Assembly (NCBI GenBank): GCA_013003715.1 | Contig: JABDIN010000016.1 | Span: forward strand, 1-44,575 | DNA: 44,575 bases | Source of the DNA: Desulfobacteraceae bacterium | Lineage (GTDB): Bacteria > Desulfobacterota > Desulfobacteria > Desulfobacterales > Desulfosarcinaceae | Reading direction: 5' to 3' | Shown here: in pieces, positions 9,167 through 18,288 of the stretch | How positions within the stretch are numbered: the first letter of the stretch is position 1 | Layout: each line of letters opens with the position of its first letter | The notes under the pieces: generated by a model | The model's input: only the letters and a program-made list of their open reading frames with translations | The model's database searches: none | Told to the model about the DNA's origin: nothing | Position numbers and translations under genes: made by a program

Positions 9167-11146
9167 CTATGCGGCGTCGTCCATGGCACGGCGGTCGGCC
9201 ATATCCATGAGCACCCTTTCACGCGCTTTATCCAGTCCCAGTGCCTGCCGTTTTTTGTCGATGTGTGCGATCATCAGCTTGGCGATCTCCTGTGCACCGA
9301 CGGCAAATCCCCATTTGCCGAATCCCTGTTCTTCCAACTCTTCAAACAGGTGTTTATGGAATTTGGTGCCTTCGGTGATGGGAAAGGTGACACCGAATAC
9401 CGTGTAAACCCCGGAAGCCACAAAATACTGACCGATACAGATGGCCTTTTCACTCATGTACTCCGGTGCACACCCGGCTACGGGCAAGTCGGCAAGGGAA
9501 TCCCCCAGGCCGCCAACGCGAACCATCTCAGAGGCGGCGACCAGAATCCGGCTGTTATCCACACATGCGCCCAGCCCCAATACCGGCGGCATACCGACGG
9601 TTTCACAAACTTCTTTCAACCCCGGTCCTGCCAGATGCGCGGCTTCAGGCGTCGTCAATCCCGCTTTTGCGAGCGCCACCTGGGAACAACCGGTCTGGAG
9701 AACAAGCACATCGTTTTTAATTAATTCCTTCACGAGTTCAACATGCACGGAATCCTGTTTTACCCTGGGATTGGTGCATCCAACCACACCGGCAACACCG
9801 CGTATCCGGCCATTGATGATGTTATCATTCAACGGCTTATAAGACCCCCTGAAACTGCCGCCGAGCATGTAGCTGATATATTCATGGGAAAATCCATGGA
9901 CACCGATACTGATGTTTTGGGGGATATCCACTTTCGCCGTGCGGTTCTTGAATCGTGAAATCGCCTTGATAACCACGTTATCCGTACAATCCTTGGGATC
10001 CTGCTCATCAAATTGAACGTGCTGCGCGCCTTCAATATGGCATCGCGTATTGGTGGTGATCAGAGGGGTATCATAGCAATCCGCCACCTTGACCAATCCC
10101 TGCTGGATGCATTGAACATCCACTGTCATGGCATCCACCGCGCCGGTAACCAGGACGGCTTCGGTGGAGCTGAAGTTGCCGGCATGGGGAACGCCGTGCC
10201 GGTTGAACACCTCAAGACCCGAGCAACACATGCCCACGAGATTGAGCCCTTTGGCCCCGGCGGCTTTCGCCGCGTCAATCAATGTGGATTCATGAACAGA
10301 CTCGATCATGGACTCAAACAGGTTAGGTTCATGACCGTGTACGATGATATTGACATGATCTTCCTTGAGCACACCCATGTCGGTTTCAATGGCGACAGGT
10401 GAAGGTGTTCCGAAAAGGATATCGGATATTTCCGTGGCCACCATGGATCCGCCCCATCCATCGGCCAGGGCGGTGCGGCTGCACTGCTTGGTGATGTTTT
10501 CATAATGCTGGTCCACACCCATGTGACTGCGGTGCATCAGATCCATAATTTCGCGCATGGCGCCCCGGGGTACGATATCGTATTTACGCCAGGTCTCCAG
10601 TGTCTTCTCCGGAACACGCTTGGCAAACGGGATTTCGCCTTCAACCTGGGTGTAGGTTCTTTCGAGTTCACTATACAACTCCAGCGCGATCTCTTTTACC
10701 GTTTTGCCGTCGGTTTCTATACCGATGGATTTGGCGACCGATTCCAGTTTGACCGTATCTTTAATTTTATAATCCTTAACCTTGCCATGGATGACTTCCC
10801 TGAACAGGTCCAGCATATTCATTCCATGGTCTGTATGCGCGGCGCCGCCGGCAGCAACCATCCGTGCAAAATTCCGGGACATGATCGTATCGATGGTGGC
10901 TCCGCATACACCCACCTTACCATACGGGTCTTTGGCATTGAGCCGGCATGGGCCCATGGCACAATGTTTACAGCAAGCGGAATCCGCACCGATGGGACAT
11001 GCCTTCATGTTCGCAGCCCGGTCGAACTGAAGTTCAACTCCATCGAGGCGGGCTTTGGTGATCATTTTGGCGGTTGAATCGCAAGTAGTGAAATCCGAGA
11101 CCGGGATCTCTTTTTTTTCTTTACCTTTAATTAATTTTTCAGCCAT
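9167..11146 (-). CDS. cooS: Anaerobic Ni carbon-monoxide dehydrogenase catalytic subunit
   Basis: 659 aa. It catalyses reversible oxidation of CO to CO2 with ferredoxin-type acceptors. D- and B-cluster cysteines have exactly the CooS spacing: C50, C58, C59, C62, C67, C81. Candidate C-cluster ligands are H272 (HGHEP), C308 (GMCCSG), C346 (DVQC), C457 (VVGCTNP), C487 (QTGCSQ) and C528 (GACVDNS). The catalytic Lys of the MSEKA motif is K567. All ligands are present, so I expect an active enzyme. The start is supported by GGGAG before ATG. No cooC nickel-insertion ATPase, cooF ferredoxin, acetyl-CoA synthase or hydrogenase gene lies beside it, so it is a monofunctional, solitary CODH here. A short palindrome lies 87 nt upstream. 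Confidence 0.97.
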   Translation of the reverse strand: MAEKLIKGKEKKEIPVSDFTTCDSTAKMITKARLDGVELQFDRAANMKACPIGADSACCKHCAMGPCRLNAKDPYGKVGVCGATIDTIMSRNFARMVAAGGAAHTDHGMNMLDLFREVIHGKVKDYKIKDTVKLESVAKSIGIETDGKTVKEIALELYSELERTYTQVEGEIPFAKRVPEKTLETWRKYDIVPRGAMREIMDLMHRSHMGVDQHYENITKQCSRTALADGWGGSMVATEISDILFGTPSPVAIETDMGVLKEDHVNIIVHGHEPNLFESMIESVHESTLIDAAKAAGAKGLNLVGMCCSGLEVFNRHGVPHAGNFSSTEAVLVTGAVDAMTVDVQCIQQGLVKVADCYDTPLITTNTRCHIEGAQHVQFDEQDPKDCTDNVVIKAISRFKNRTAKVDIPQNISIGVHGFSHEYISYMLGGSFRGSYKPLNDNIINGRIRGVAGVVGCTNPRVKQDSVHVELVKELIKNDVLVLQTGCSQVALAKAGLTTPEAAHLAGPGLKEVCETVGMPPVLGLGACVDNSRILVAASEMVRVGGLGDSLADLPVAGCAPEYMSEKAICIGQYFVASGVYTVFGVTFPITEGTKFHKHLFEELEEQGFGKWGFAVGAQEIAKLMIAHIDKKRQALGLDKARERVLMDMADRRAMDDAA

Positions 11147-11593
11147 TGTTACTCCCTTCGTGGAAAGCGTTAATTATGTTGAATGGGTTGGAACTGATTT
11201 TTAGTGGGATTCATAAGAAATTAATACTTAATAGTAACCATTACTGATAAGTTCTAAAGGTCTTGATTTCCCCTGTCAAGCATTGAATTTAGAAAATGAA
11301 AAAATTTAATGCCTATATTTTCGAAAGATAATAAATTGATACGACCCGACCCAGGGCGGACTGACGCATGTATAAATGCTTCGGTTGGGATGGTGGCCGC
11401 GAAACAGGTAATGTCAATTGGTAAAGCGCAAATCTCAAATGAAGGTATTCTATCTATTTTAAGGATCGCTTTGATAATAAAAAAAGGTTGTGTTAACGTG
11501 GATGAACGATTGGGAACCGAATTGAAATATATGGTGGATGTTAAAGCATGAATAAGACAATAACCCATGATTGATACCGGGAAAGGAAGAAAC
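11147..11593. other. Divergent promoter region between cooS and the glutaredoxin-like gene
   Basis: 447 nt without a convincing gene. An 80-codon plus ORF (11309-11551) has no recognisable features or ribosome site. Two structures stand out. AGTAA-CCA-TTACT (11233-11245) is a short perfect palindrome about 87 nt before cooS and could be an operator. An 11-bp inverted repeat (11280-11290 with 11302-11312, loop 11 nt) pairs fully if one G-U pair is allowed on the plus strand. I cannot assign promoters with confidence. Confidence 0.4.
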
Positions 11594-11848
11594 ATGCCTG
11601 ATAAAGACGTCAAGATCTACTCTCTGAGTACCTGCAGCCATTGCAAATCAACGAAGAAATTTCTGTCGGAATGCACGATCAAGTATGACTTCGTGGATGT
11701 GGACCTGCTCGAAGGTGATGAAAGGAAAGCAATTCTCGCGGATGTCAAAAAGTTCAATCCCAAATGTTCGTTTCCAACGATTATCATCGGCGAGACCGTT
11801 ATTGTGGGTTATAAAGAGGAAAAAATCAAGGAGGCGCTGGGATTGTAA
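11594..11848 (+). CDS. Glutaredoxin-like thiol-disulfide carrier
   Basis: 84 aa. I chose ATG 11594, preceded by GGAAGAAAC, over an upstream in-frame ATG at 11567. It is a small glutaredoxin/NrdH-like fold: beta strand VKIYSLST, redox pair C14-S-H-C17 at the start of helix 1, and the cis-proline loop SFPT (P61) followed by the GYK strand. A third Cys (C58) sits three residues before the cis-Pro. Its stop codon overlaps the start of the FTR-like gene by one base (TAATG), so the two are translationally coupled. The likely role is to carry electrons between that reductase and target disulfides, which would make it functionally a thioredoxin substitute. Confidence 0.88.
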   Translation: MPDKDVKIYSLSTCSHCKSTKKFLSECTIKYDFVDVDLLEGDERKAILADVKKFNPKCSFPTIIIGETVIVGYKEEKIKEALGL

Positions 11849-12180
11849 TGGATGCTGAACAATTATATGAAATGCTGAAAAAGACCCAGGAACCCAAAGG
11901 ATATTTTTTCAGCACGGACAGAGACCGGGTCATGGATCTGATGAAGGCCCTGATTGTCAACAAGAACCGATACGGTTACATGGCCTGTCCATGCCGCCTC
12001 GCTTCCGGTGACAAGGCCAACGACAAGGATATCATCTGTCCCTGCGTCTACCGGACACCGGATGTTGAAGAATTCGGCAGTTGCTACTGCAACCTCTACG
12101 TCTCCCAGGCGTGGAACGATGGCGAAATCGAGAAGGAATACGTGCCGGAACGCCGGCCGGTGGAGAAATTATTCCCCTGA
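11848..12180 (+). CDS. Ferredoxin:thioredoxin reductase catalytic-subunit-like protein
   Basis: 110 aa, the size of the FTR catalytic chain. It has the family's three paired-Cys motifs: CPC (C47, C49), CPC (C64, C66) and CYC (C79, C81). Plant FTR has CPC-x16-CPC-x8-CHC; here the spacings are 14 and 12 and the third motif is CYC. In FTR four of these cysteines bind a [4Fe-4S] cluster next to a redox disulfide, allowing two single-electron steps from ferredoxin to reduce a disulfide. No variable-chain partner is nearby, as is usual for non-photosynthetic bacteria. Coupling to the upstream glutaredoxin-like gene suggests ferredoxin-driven reduction of that carrier. Confidence 0.9.
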   Translation: MDAEQLYEMLKKTQEPKGYFFSTDRDRVMDLMKALIVNKNRYGYMACPCRLASGDKANDKDIICPCVYRTPDVEEFGSCYCNLYVSQAWNDGEIEKEYVPERRPVEKLFP

Positions 12181-12241
12181 GTCCGGGTGAATCTGGCTGA
12201 GTCTGATTGAGCCTGCCGGAGTCAGATCGCCTTGTCGTTTC

Positions 12242-13483
12242 CTACCCGAATTTGTCGTAGGCAATCATATCGGGTTCAACGCCAAGATCATCGAGCATGT
12301 GGGTCACTGCGTCGATCATGGGTGGCGGACCGCAAAGGTAGTATTCGATTTCGGTGGGATCCTCGTGGTGTTTGAGATAGTGGTCGAACAGGACCTTATG
12401 AATGAAACCGGTCTTACCGTCCCACTTATCTTCGGGCATGGGCTCGGACAAGGCCACATGATATGAGAAATGTTTATTCTTCTCCTCCAGATCCGAGAAC
12501 TCCTCATGGTAAAACATCTCCTGTTTTGAACGTGCGCCGTACCAGAAGGTGATGCGTCTGTCGGTCCGTTCGGTGAGGAGTTGGTGGAGAATGTGGCTGC
12601 GAAGCGGCGCCATGCCGGCACCGCCGCCGATAAAACACATTTCCCGCCCGGTGGGTTTGGCGTAGAATTCACCGTATGGTCCGCTGAGGACAACATTATC
12701 ACCGGGCTTGAGGTTGAACACATAGGACGATCCGATACCCGGCGGCACACCAGTGGAGCCCATGGGCGGTGTGGCGATGCGGATAGTGAATTTCAGTATC
12801 CCTTTTTCGGCCGGCGGATTCGCCAGGGAATAGGCCCGGTTTACCGGCGTCTCGCCCCTTGCATACAATGCGAAAAGGTTGAATGCCTTCCACGCCGCCT
12901 TGTAGCGTTCACCGATGCTGAATTGTTTGAACGAGGTTTCATATTCCGGGATGTCGATCTGCATATAGGCCCCGGATTTGAAATCAATCACCTGTTCGGA
13001 AGCCAGTTCGACCACCAGCTCCTTAATAAATGTGGCCACGTTGTTGTTGGACACCACTTTGCCATCGTATTTCCGGATATTAAAAATCTCGTCCGGGATG
13101 CGGATTTTCATATCCTCCTTGACCTTGACCTGGCAGGCAAGGCGGATGTTCTCGCTGCGTTCCTTGCGATCCACCAGGGAAAGCTCGGTGGGCAGCACAT
13201 CTCCCCCGCCGGCTTCCACGGTCACCTTGCAGGTGCCGCAGGTACCCTTGCCGCCGCAGGCGCAGGGAATGAGCACATCATTGTCCAACAGCGCGGAAAG
13301 CAGTGTCCCGCCGCCAGGGATGACCAGGCTCTTCTCCTCATCGTCATTGACGACGATTCTGCGATCCCCCTTTAGCGTCACCTTGGCTTCCACCAGCAAC
13401 AATCCGCCGACGAGAACGATGACGACACCCATGAAAACAATGATGCTGACGATATAGATCAATATACCCTCATTTATATACAC
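12242..13483 (-). CDS. nqrF: Na+-translocating NADH:quinone reductase subunit F
   Basis: Up to 413 aa. One N-terminal membrane helix (about 10-31) is followed by a [2Fe-2S] domain with ligands C76, C82, C85 and C117, then an FAD domain (RAYSLAN motif) and an NADH-binding domain (GGGAGMAPLRSH; YLCGPPPM). It takes hydride from NADH and starts electron flow through the pump. The longest frame begins with GTG at 13483 without a ribosome site. A TTG at 13462, with GAGGG just upstream, gives an N-terminus closer to other NqrF proteins and is the likelier start. It is the last gene of nqrABCDEF and converges on the FTR-like gene. Confidence 0.96.
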   Translation of the reverse strand: MYINEGILIYIVSIIVFMGVVIVLVGGLLLVEAKVTLKGDRRIVVNDDEEKSLVIPGGGTLLSALLDNDVLIPCACGGKGTCGTCKVTVEAGGGDVLPTELSLVDRKERSENIRLACQVKVKEDMKIRIPDEIFNIRKYDGKVVSNNNVATFIKELVVELASEQVIDFKSGAYMQIDIPEYETSFKQFSIGERYKAAWKAFNLFALYARGETPVNRAYSLANPPAEKGILKFTIRIATPPMGSTGVPPGIGSSYVFNLKPGDNVVLSGPYGEFYAKPTGREMCFIGGGAGMAPLRSHILHQLLTERTDRRITFWYGARSKQEMFYHEEFSDLEEKNKHFSYHVALSEPMPEDKWDGKTGFIHKVLFDHYLKHHEDPTEIEYYLCGPPPMIDAVTHMLDDLGVEPDMIAYDKFG

Positions 13484-13535
13484 ATAAAAAGTTCATAACC
13501 GGCCGGGGACAGATGGTTTTGTCATCATCCGCGGG

Positions 13536-14144
13536 CTATAAGGTAATACCCGAAAACAGCATGAAGGCCATGGCCATAAGGCCGGTGACGATCATGCGTA
13601 TGCCGAATCCCTCCAGTCCTTCCGGTACGTCGGCGTACCGGAGCTTCTGCATGATGGTGGACATGGCGATGATGGCCAGCGCCCACCCCGCCCCGGACCC
13701 AACTCCATATACCACGGATTCGGTAAACGAGTACTGCCGTTCCACCATGAACAGCGATGCGCCCAGGATTGCGCAGTTCACCGTGATCAGGGGCAGGAAA
13801 ACACCAAGACTATTGTAGAGTGCCTGGGAATATCTGTCGATGATCATTTCAACCGCCTGGACCAGCCCCGCTATGACAGCGATGAACAGCACCAGTTTGA
13901 GATAGCCCAGATCCACATCCGGCAACCCGGCCCATGCCAATGCCCCCGGCGCCAGCAGATAGTGGTAGACCATCCAGTTGACCGGTGTGGTAATGGACAT
14001 CACAAAAATCACCGCCACACCAAGTCCGGAAGATGTCTTCAAGTTCTTTGACACGGCAAGGTACGAGCACATTCCCAGGAAGTAGGCCAGGAGAATGTTC
14101 CCCACAAAGACGGAGTTGACGAAGAGGCTGATCAGGTTTTCCAT
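13536..14144 (-). CDS. nqrE: Na+-translocating NADH:quinone reductase subunit E
   Basis: 202 aa, almost entirely membrane helices (six expected), with an inverted topology relative to NqrD. The two cysteines that with NqrD ligate the intramembrane iron centre are present: C26 ([10 protein letters not shown]) and C124 ([10 protein letters not shown]). Together NqrD and NqrE carry electrons across the membrane between the NqrF and NqrC cofactors. The gene lies 52 nt upstream of nqrF and 57 nt downstream of nqrD on the same strand. Confidence 0.96.
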   Translation of the reverse strand: MENLISLFVNSVFVGNILLAYFLGMCSYLAVSKNLKTSSGLGVAVIFVMSITTPVNWMVYHYLLAPGALAWAGLPDVDLGYLKLVLFIAVIAGLVQAVEMIIDRYSQALYNSLGVFLPLITVNCAILGASLFMVERQYSFTESVVYGVGSGAGWALAIIAMSTIMQKLRYADVPEGLEGFGIRMIVTGLMAMAFMLFSGITL

Positions 14145-14201
14145 AAATATTAATTTTACATTTTAGGTGTTGAAGCCTGTCGGTGATCGCGTTTCATAAT
14201 T

Positions 14202-14858
14202 TCAGGAGATACCCTTGCTTTTCAATACGGCGTGTTGCAGCCAGACGAACAGGCCGATCATGATAAACGCGCCGGGGGCAAGCACCATCAGCCCCATGTC
14301 CTCGTATCCGGCCTGGTAAAACGCCCCGGGAACAACCTGAAATCCGAGCAGTTTACCGGATCCGAGCAGTTCCCGGAAAAAAGCGACACCGCACAGCACC
14401 GATCCGTATCCCATACCGTTGGCAATGCCATCCATGAAAGACCGGTATGGGGTATTGGCCATGGCAAACGTTTCCGCCCTGCCCATGACGATACAATTGG
14501 TAATGATCAGTCCGACAAACACGGACAATTGTTTACTGATATCGTATAAAAAGGCCTTGAGGAATTCATCGGCCAGGATCACCAGCGTCGCAATGATGGC
14601 CACTTCGACGATGATGCGGATGTTTCGCGGAATGAGATTTCTCAGGCTCGAAATGATCAGGCTGGAAAAAGCGGTCACAAAGGTCAGGGCCACACTCATG
14701 ACGATGGCGGTATTGAGCTGAACCGTCACGGCCAGGGCCGAGCAGATCCCCAGGATCTGTTTGGATATCGGATTGGACTGCCACAGAGCCTGGGCGATTG
14801 CCTGGTATGAAGGTGATTTCGCCAGTTTCCGCCGGATGCCGGTGGTTGCGGTACTCAT
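14202..14858 (-). CDS. nqrD: Na+-translocating NADH:quinone reductase subunit D
   Basis: 218 aa integral membrane protein of the NqrD/RnfE family. The iron-centre cysteines are conserved: C39 ([10 protein letters not shown]) and C122 ([11 protein letters not shown]). RnfE is homologous, but the neighbouring nqrA, nqrB and nqrF types and gene order identify this as NQR. The gene starts 5 nt after the nqrC stop. Confidence 0.96.
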   Translation of the reverse strand: MSTATTGIRRKLAKSPSYQAIAQALWQSNPISKQILGICSALAVTVQLNTAIVMSVALTFVTAFSSLIISSLRNLIPRNIRIIVEVAIIATLVILADEFLKAFLYDISKQLSVFVGLIITNCIVMGRAETFAMANTPYRSFMDGIANGMGYGSVLCGVAFFRELLGSGKLLGFQVVPGAFYQAGYEDMGLMVLAPGAFIMIGLFVWLQHAVLKSKGIS

Positions 14859-14863
14859 GTGAA

Positions 14864-15577
14864 TTATTCCGTATCTTCTTTTATATTCATATTTTTGCGA
14901 AAACGGACGGCCACCGGTTCGTAATCCCTGAGTATATCCTTCAAACCGCTGGTGAGATATTTCCCGGTCAAGGTGGCCCCGCTGATGCCGTCCACGTAAT
15001 TGTTCTGCCGGGGAACGGGAACTGCGTCCTCTACAGCGCCTTTGGCGACGGAGATGGAAACGAATGCCCCCTCATGATCCGTTATTTTCTTGCCTTCAAA
15101 ATTTTTCCGGAACCACCGGCTTTCGATTTCACCACCCAGCCCCGGAGTTTCCGAATGTTTGTATACGCTGAATCCCCGAATGGTGGTGCCGTCCTTTTCA
15201 ATGGCCAAATACCCGTGGATCTTTCCCCATAATCCCCTGGTGTCAATGGGGATGACATAGGCGATGATCCGTCCCTCCCGGTAATTCACATAAACAGGCA
15301 AATCAGTCTCGCCTCGCTCGGCGGCCGAAACAATCGATCCGTCTGCGCTTACCCATAAATTTTTGATGTTTTCTTTATACACGGATTCAATGTCATGGGT
15401 TGTTAGCTGTTTGGGTCCGGTGATCAACCCGGCGGCCATTAAAATGTTTTTCTGTCGGTCAACCGCCATGTTGCGCATCTGACGCTCTTTCAGGCCAGAG
15501 GATGCAGCGGTCAGCAGAACGCTGCACACCAGACACAATACCATGGCAAATATGATCGATCGCAGGGGTTTAGACAT
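14864..15577 (-). CDS. nqrC: Na+-translocating NADH:quinone reductase subunit C
   Basis: 237 aa. One N-terminal membrane helix (about 8-27) anchors a periplasmic domain. The flavinylation motif SGATLT is at 199-204, with T202 the expected site for phosphoester-linked FMN. The GLWGKIHGY and [10 protein letters not shown] stretches are typical of NqrC. The first 8 nt overlap the end of nqrB, showing tight coupling. An ApbE-type FMN transferase is needed for maturation but is not in the window. Confidence 0.96.
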   Translation of the reverse strand: MSKPLRSIIFAMVLCLVCSVLLTAASSGLKERQMRNMAVDRQKNILMAAGLITGPKQLTTHDIESVYKENIKNLWVSADGSIVSAAERGETDLPVYVNYREGRIIAYVIPIDTRGLWGKIHGYLAIEKDGTTIRGFSVYKHSETPGLGGEIESRWFRKNFEGKKITDHEGAFVSISVAKGAVEDAVPVPRQNNYVDGISGATLTGKYLTSGLKDILRDYEPVAVRFRKNMNIKEDTE

Positions 15578-16757
15578 TGGGGATCCTGTTTCTCAGTCGA
15601 ATGGAAATCACCATATGATCCAGCAGCGGTGCAAAAACATTCATGAACAATATGGCCAGCATGATCCCTTCCGGGTAGGCGGGATTGAACACGCGGATCA
15701 CCACGGTGAGAACACCGACCAAAAATCCGTAAATCCACCGGGAGATATGCAGATCCGGCGCCGATACCGGATCGGTGCTCATGAACACGATACCGAAGGC
15801 TGCCCCCCCGATGATCAGATGATAAAACGGGTTGAGCGAGAGATAAGCGGCGGACGACTCTCCAGCTGTTAAATTTACGATGAATCCCATCACTAATATA
15901 CCGAGAATATCACCGAGGATGATTCGATAGCTGGCGATGCCGAGTATCATCAATACGATGGCTGCAATCAGGCATAAGAAGGCGGAGGATGCCCCGATAC
16001 TGGCCGGATAAAGTCCGAAAAACAAGGTATTGAAAGTATAACCGGCATCTGCAAGGACCTGTTCCACAGCACCATGAACCTTGGCTTCAGCGGCCACCAC
16101 CAGAGGGGTTGCCGCCGACACCACGTCAACGGCGCCGGCCTTGAAATTTACAAGGGCTGTCCACACGGCATCGCCGGACATTTGCGACGGATAGGCAAAA
16201 TACAGGAATGCCCGCCCGGTGAGTGCCGGATTCAAAAAATTCCGCCCGGTGCCGCCGAATACCTCTTTACCGATGACCACCCCGAATGAGATTCCCAAGG
16301 CCGCCTGCCACAGGGGCGTTGTGGGTGGCAGTGTCAGGGGAAACAGCATGGCCGTGACGAACAGGCCTTCGCTGATTTCATGCCCGCGTATGGCTGAAAA
16401 GAGGATTTCCCAGGCAAAACCCACAACATAGGAGACGATGACCAGGGGCAACACGGTTTTAAACCCGAACCAGAATATCCAGAAATGGCCGGGATTCAGC
16501 TGTTTTGCGGCATAGGCCTGATAGCCGACATTATACATACCGAATAACAGCAAGGGCAACAGCATGAATACCACCGAGGCCATATAGCGTTTGACATCCA
16601 GGTGGTCGCGGATGTGGGGCACAAGCTGTGTAACCCGGGCCGGCGCGAAAAAGACGGTTTCCATGGATTCAAAAAACGCATACAACCGCTCCAGTTTCCC
16701 GCCCTTCCGGAAATGTTTGCGTTGAGCATCAAACAGGTTTTTGATGAGTTTTTGCAT
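15570..16757 (-). CDS. nqrB: Na+-translocating NADH:quinone reductase subunit B
   Basis: 395 aa with about ten membrane helices, the main membrane subunit and likely sodium channel. The covalent FMN site reads SAAT (214-217; T217) where Vibrio-type proteins have SGAT, so the Gly is Ala but the acceptor Thr is kept. The conserved GGTGRNFLNPALTGRAFL stretch (168-185) is present. NqrB also holds riboflavin and the quinone site in characterised complexes. One nucleotide separates it from nqrA. Confidence 0.96.
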   Translation of the reverse strand: MQKLIKNLFDAQRKHFRKGGKLERLYAFFESMETVFFAPARVTQLVPHIRDHLDVKRYMASVVFMLLPLLLFGMYNVGYQAYAAKQLNPGHFWIFWFGFKTVLPLVIVSYVVGFAWEILFSAIRGHEISEGLFVTAMLFPLTLPPTTPLWQAALGISFGVVIGKEVFGGTGRNFLNPALTGRAFLYFAYPSQMSGDAVWTALVNFKAGAVDVVSAATPLVVAAEAKVHGAVEQVLADAGYTFNTLFFGLYPASIGASSAFLCLIAAIVLMILGIASYRIILGDILGILVMGFIVNLTAGESSAAYLSLNPFYHLIIGGAAFGIVFMSTDPVSAPDLHISRWIYGFLVGVLTVVIRVFNPAYPEGIMLAILFMNVFAPLLDHMVISIRLRNRIPNV

Positions 16758-16758
16758 T

Positions 16759-18105
16759 CTATTTGTCCTGGGCTTTCACATAGTCGGCTTTGGCTCGCAT
16801 GAAGGTATGGGTCAACTCGATCTTGGACGGACATACATATGAACACAAGCCGCATTCCACGCAATCCAGAAGCCCGTGGGCCAGATACTCTTCCACTTCG
16901 CCGGCCAGGACGGCCTTATAGGCAAACTCGGGCAATATGTTTACCGGGCAGACGTCCGCGCAATGCATGCAGGCAATACAGGCGCGGTCACCGCCGTGGC
17001 GGTTGCAGTCAAATATCAACGGTTTGGGATTGATGCGCGACAGATAAGACCTCGAATATGTCGGTTTTTTCAACCCGGGATTGAACAGGGCAAGAAATTC
17101 CGTTGTGTTACCCTCGGGAATCAGAACCAGGGAGGTCTCAAAAAGTCCCATGTAACCGCCCGGTGAACCCGTATAACCCGTCAGTATGCCACCGGACACA
17201 TATCGCGTATTTGCGGAAACTTTCCCGGGATCCACCAGATAAGAGAACGGCACCCCCAGTCGGCTGAGATAATGCCCGGGAAGGGGGGTAGAGTTGCCGC
17301 CCACCGCTATAATTCTGCGCGTGGGAAATTTTCCGGTGCGGACCAGTTCAGCGAGCAGCAGGAGATCCTGACCATCAATATACCAGGCATTGGCATGGGA
17401 TGGATCCGTTTTAAGGGTGTATAGTATGGTACCGGGATCATGCGCCGGATACTTTCCGTTGACCACATGGGTGATGTGTTCAGGTAATGTCCTGACGATG
17501 GCGTCACCATCGCCAGGCGCACAAACCAGTGGGGCCTTCCCGGTCAGTTTTTCCAAAAGCTTCAATCCGAAAGCGAACAGATCGGTTTTACCGTTTAAAT
17601 AAATTTCCGGGAGAGGTCGAAAGGGTTCTTTGCCGCCAAGGGTGACAAGGGTGAATGCCGGTCGGCTGGAAGGCTTGGCATAATCGCGGAACGGCAGTTG
17701 CCGGATCAGCCACCAGAGCCCGCCCCGGATGATCATCTGAATCAGGTGGTCACGGTGAATGCGCTCCAGATCGGCTTCCGACAGGGATTCGAAAGTTTCG
17801 GAGGCCTCGTCCTCATCCAGCCGGATGACAATTTCAGTGACCGTACGCCGGGGACCATGGTTGATTTCGATGATGTCGCCGCCCCCGGGCGACAGGAACT
17901 TGACTTCAGGATTCCGCTTATCTTCGAAAAGCACCGACCCGCAATTAACCGGATCGCCTACGGCCACTTTTAGTCTGGGTTTGGCAAACCGCAGGTGGTG
18001 CGGGATGACAGCGATCCTCGGGGGGGACGGACGCTCTACGACGTCAGCCGCTGGTGGACCGGCAATATTGAATGCGTATCCCTTTTTGATAGTTAAGGTT
18101 TTCAT
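16759..18105 (-). CDS. nqrA: NqrA with two RnfC-like [4Fe-4S] cysteine motifs
   Basis: 448 aa, first gene of the nqr operon. The N-terminal and middle parts are NqrA-like (GPPA loop, TLGGKEPF, GGNSTPLPGHYLS, VSGGILTG). Unlike characterised Vibrio NqrA, which has no Fe-S cluster, the C-terminus has two complete ferredoxin motifs CxxCxxCxxxCP: C376/C379/C382/C386 and C415/C418/C421/C425. These match the arrangement in RnfC, the NqrA homologue of the ferredoxin:NAD complex. The subunit could therefore pass electrons between a soluble low-potential carrier and the pump, or the clusters may be structural. A Fur/PerR-like box lies 90 nt upstream. Confidence 0.93.
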   Translation of the reverse strand: MKTLTIKKGYAFNIAGPPAADVVERPSPPRIAVIPHHLRFAKPRLKVAVGDPVNCGSVLFEDKRNPEVKFLSPGGGDIIEINHGPRRTVTEIVIRLDEDEASETFESLSEADLERIHRDHLIQMIIRGGLWWLIRQLPFRDYAKPSSRPAFTLVTLGGKEPFRPLPEIYLNGKTDLFAFGLKLLEKLTGKAPLVCAPGDGDAIVRTLPEHITHVVNGKYPAHDPGTILYTLKTDPSHANAWYIDGQDLLLLAELVRTGKFPTRRIIAVGGNSTPLPGHYLSRLGVPFSYLVDPGKVSANTRYVSGGILTGYTGSPGGYMGLFETSLVLIPEGNTTEFLALFNPGLKKPTYSRSYLSRINPKPLIFDCNRHGGDRACIACMHCADVCPVNILPEFAYKAVLAGEVEEYLAHGLLDCVECGLCSYVCPSKIELTHTFMRAKADYVKAQDK

Positions 18106-18194
18106 ATAGAATAACTAAGCCCTCCGGCTGGAATTCTGTCAGATTGAAAGCCAGCCTTCATTACCATTTTGATATTTCAATTTCAATATCATCA

Positions 18195-18209
18195 TGATAA
18201 TGATTCTTA
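18195..18209. promoter_or_regulatory. Candidate Fur/PerR-type operator
   Basis: TGATAAT-G-ATTCTTA is a 7-1-7 inverted repeat (5 of 7 positions match), AT-rich and of Fur-family type. It lies between nqrA (90 nt away) and the citrate synthase-perR unit (80 nt away) and could serve autoregulation of perR. It is called from its form only. Confidence 0.4.
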
Positions 18210-18288
18210 ATAAGTCACTCTGAACGGCTTGACATCAAGATCGGTTTATACCATCTTTTAAATATAAATGAACCTGTGGAGGGGAATT

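Noticed and set aside
11309-11551. 80-codon plus ORF between cooS and the glutaredoxin-like gene
   Set aside because: No ribosome site, no recognisable motif, and it overlaps an equally long minus ORF. It could be a relic, but I cannot support it.
12581-13375. Plus-strand ORF of 264 codons
   Set aside because: It is antisense to nqrF, which has all its cofactor motifs.
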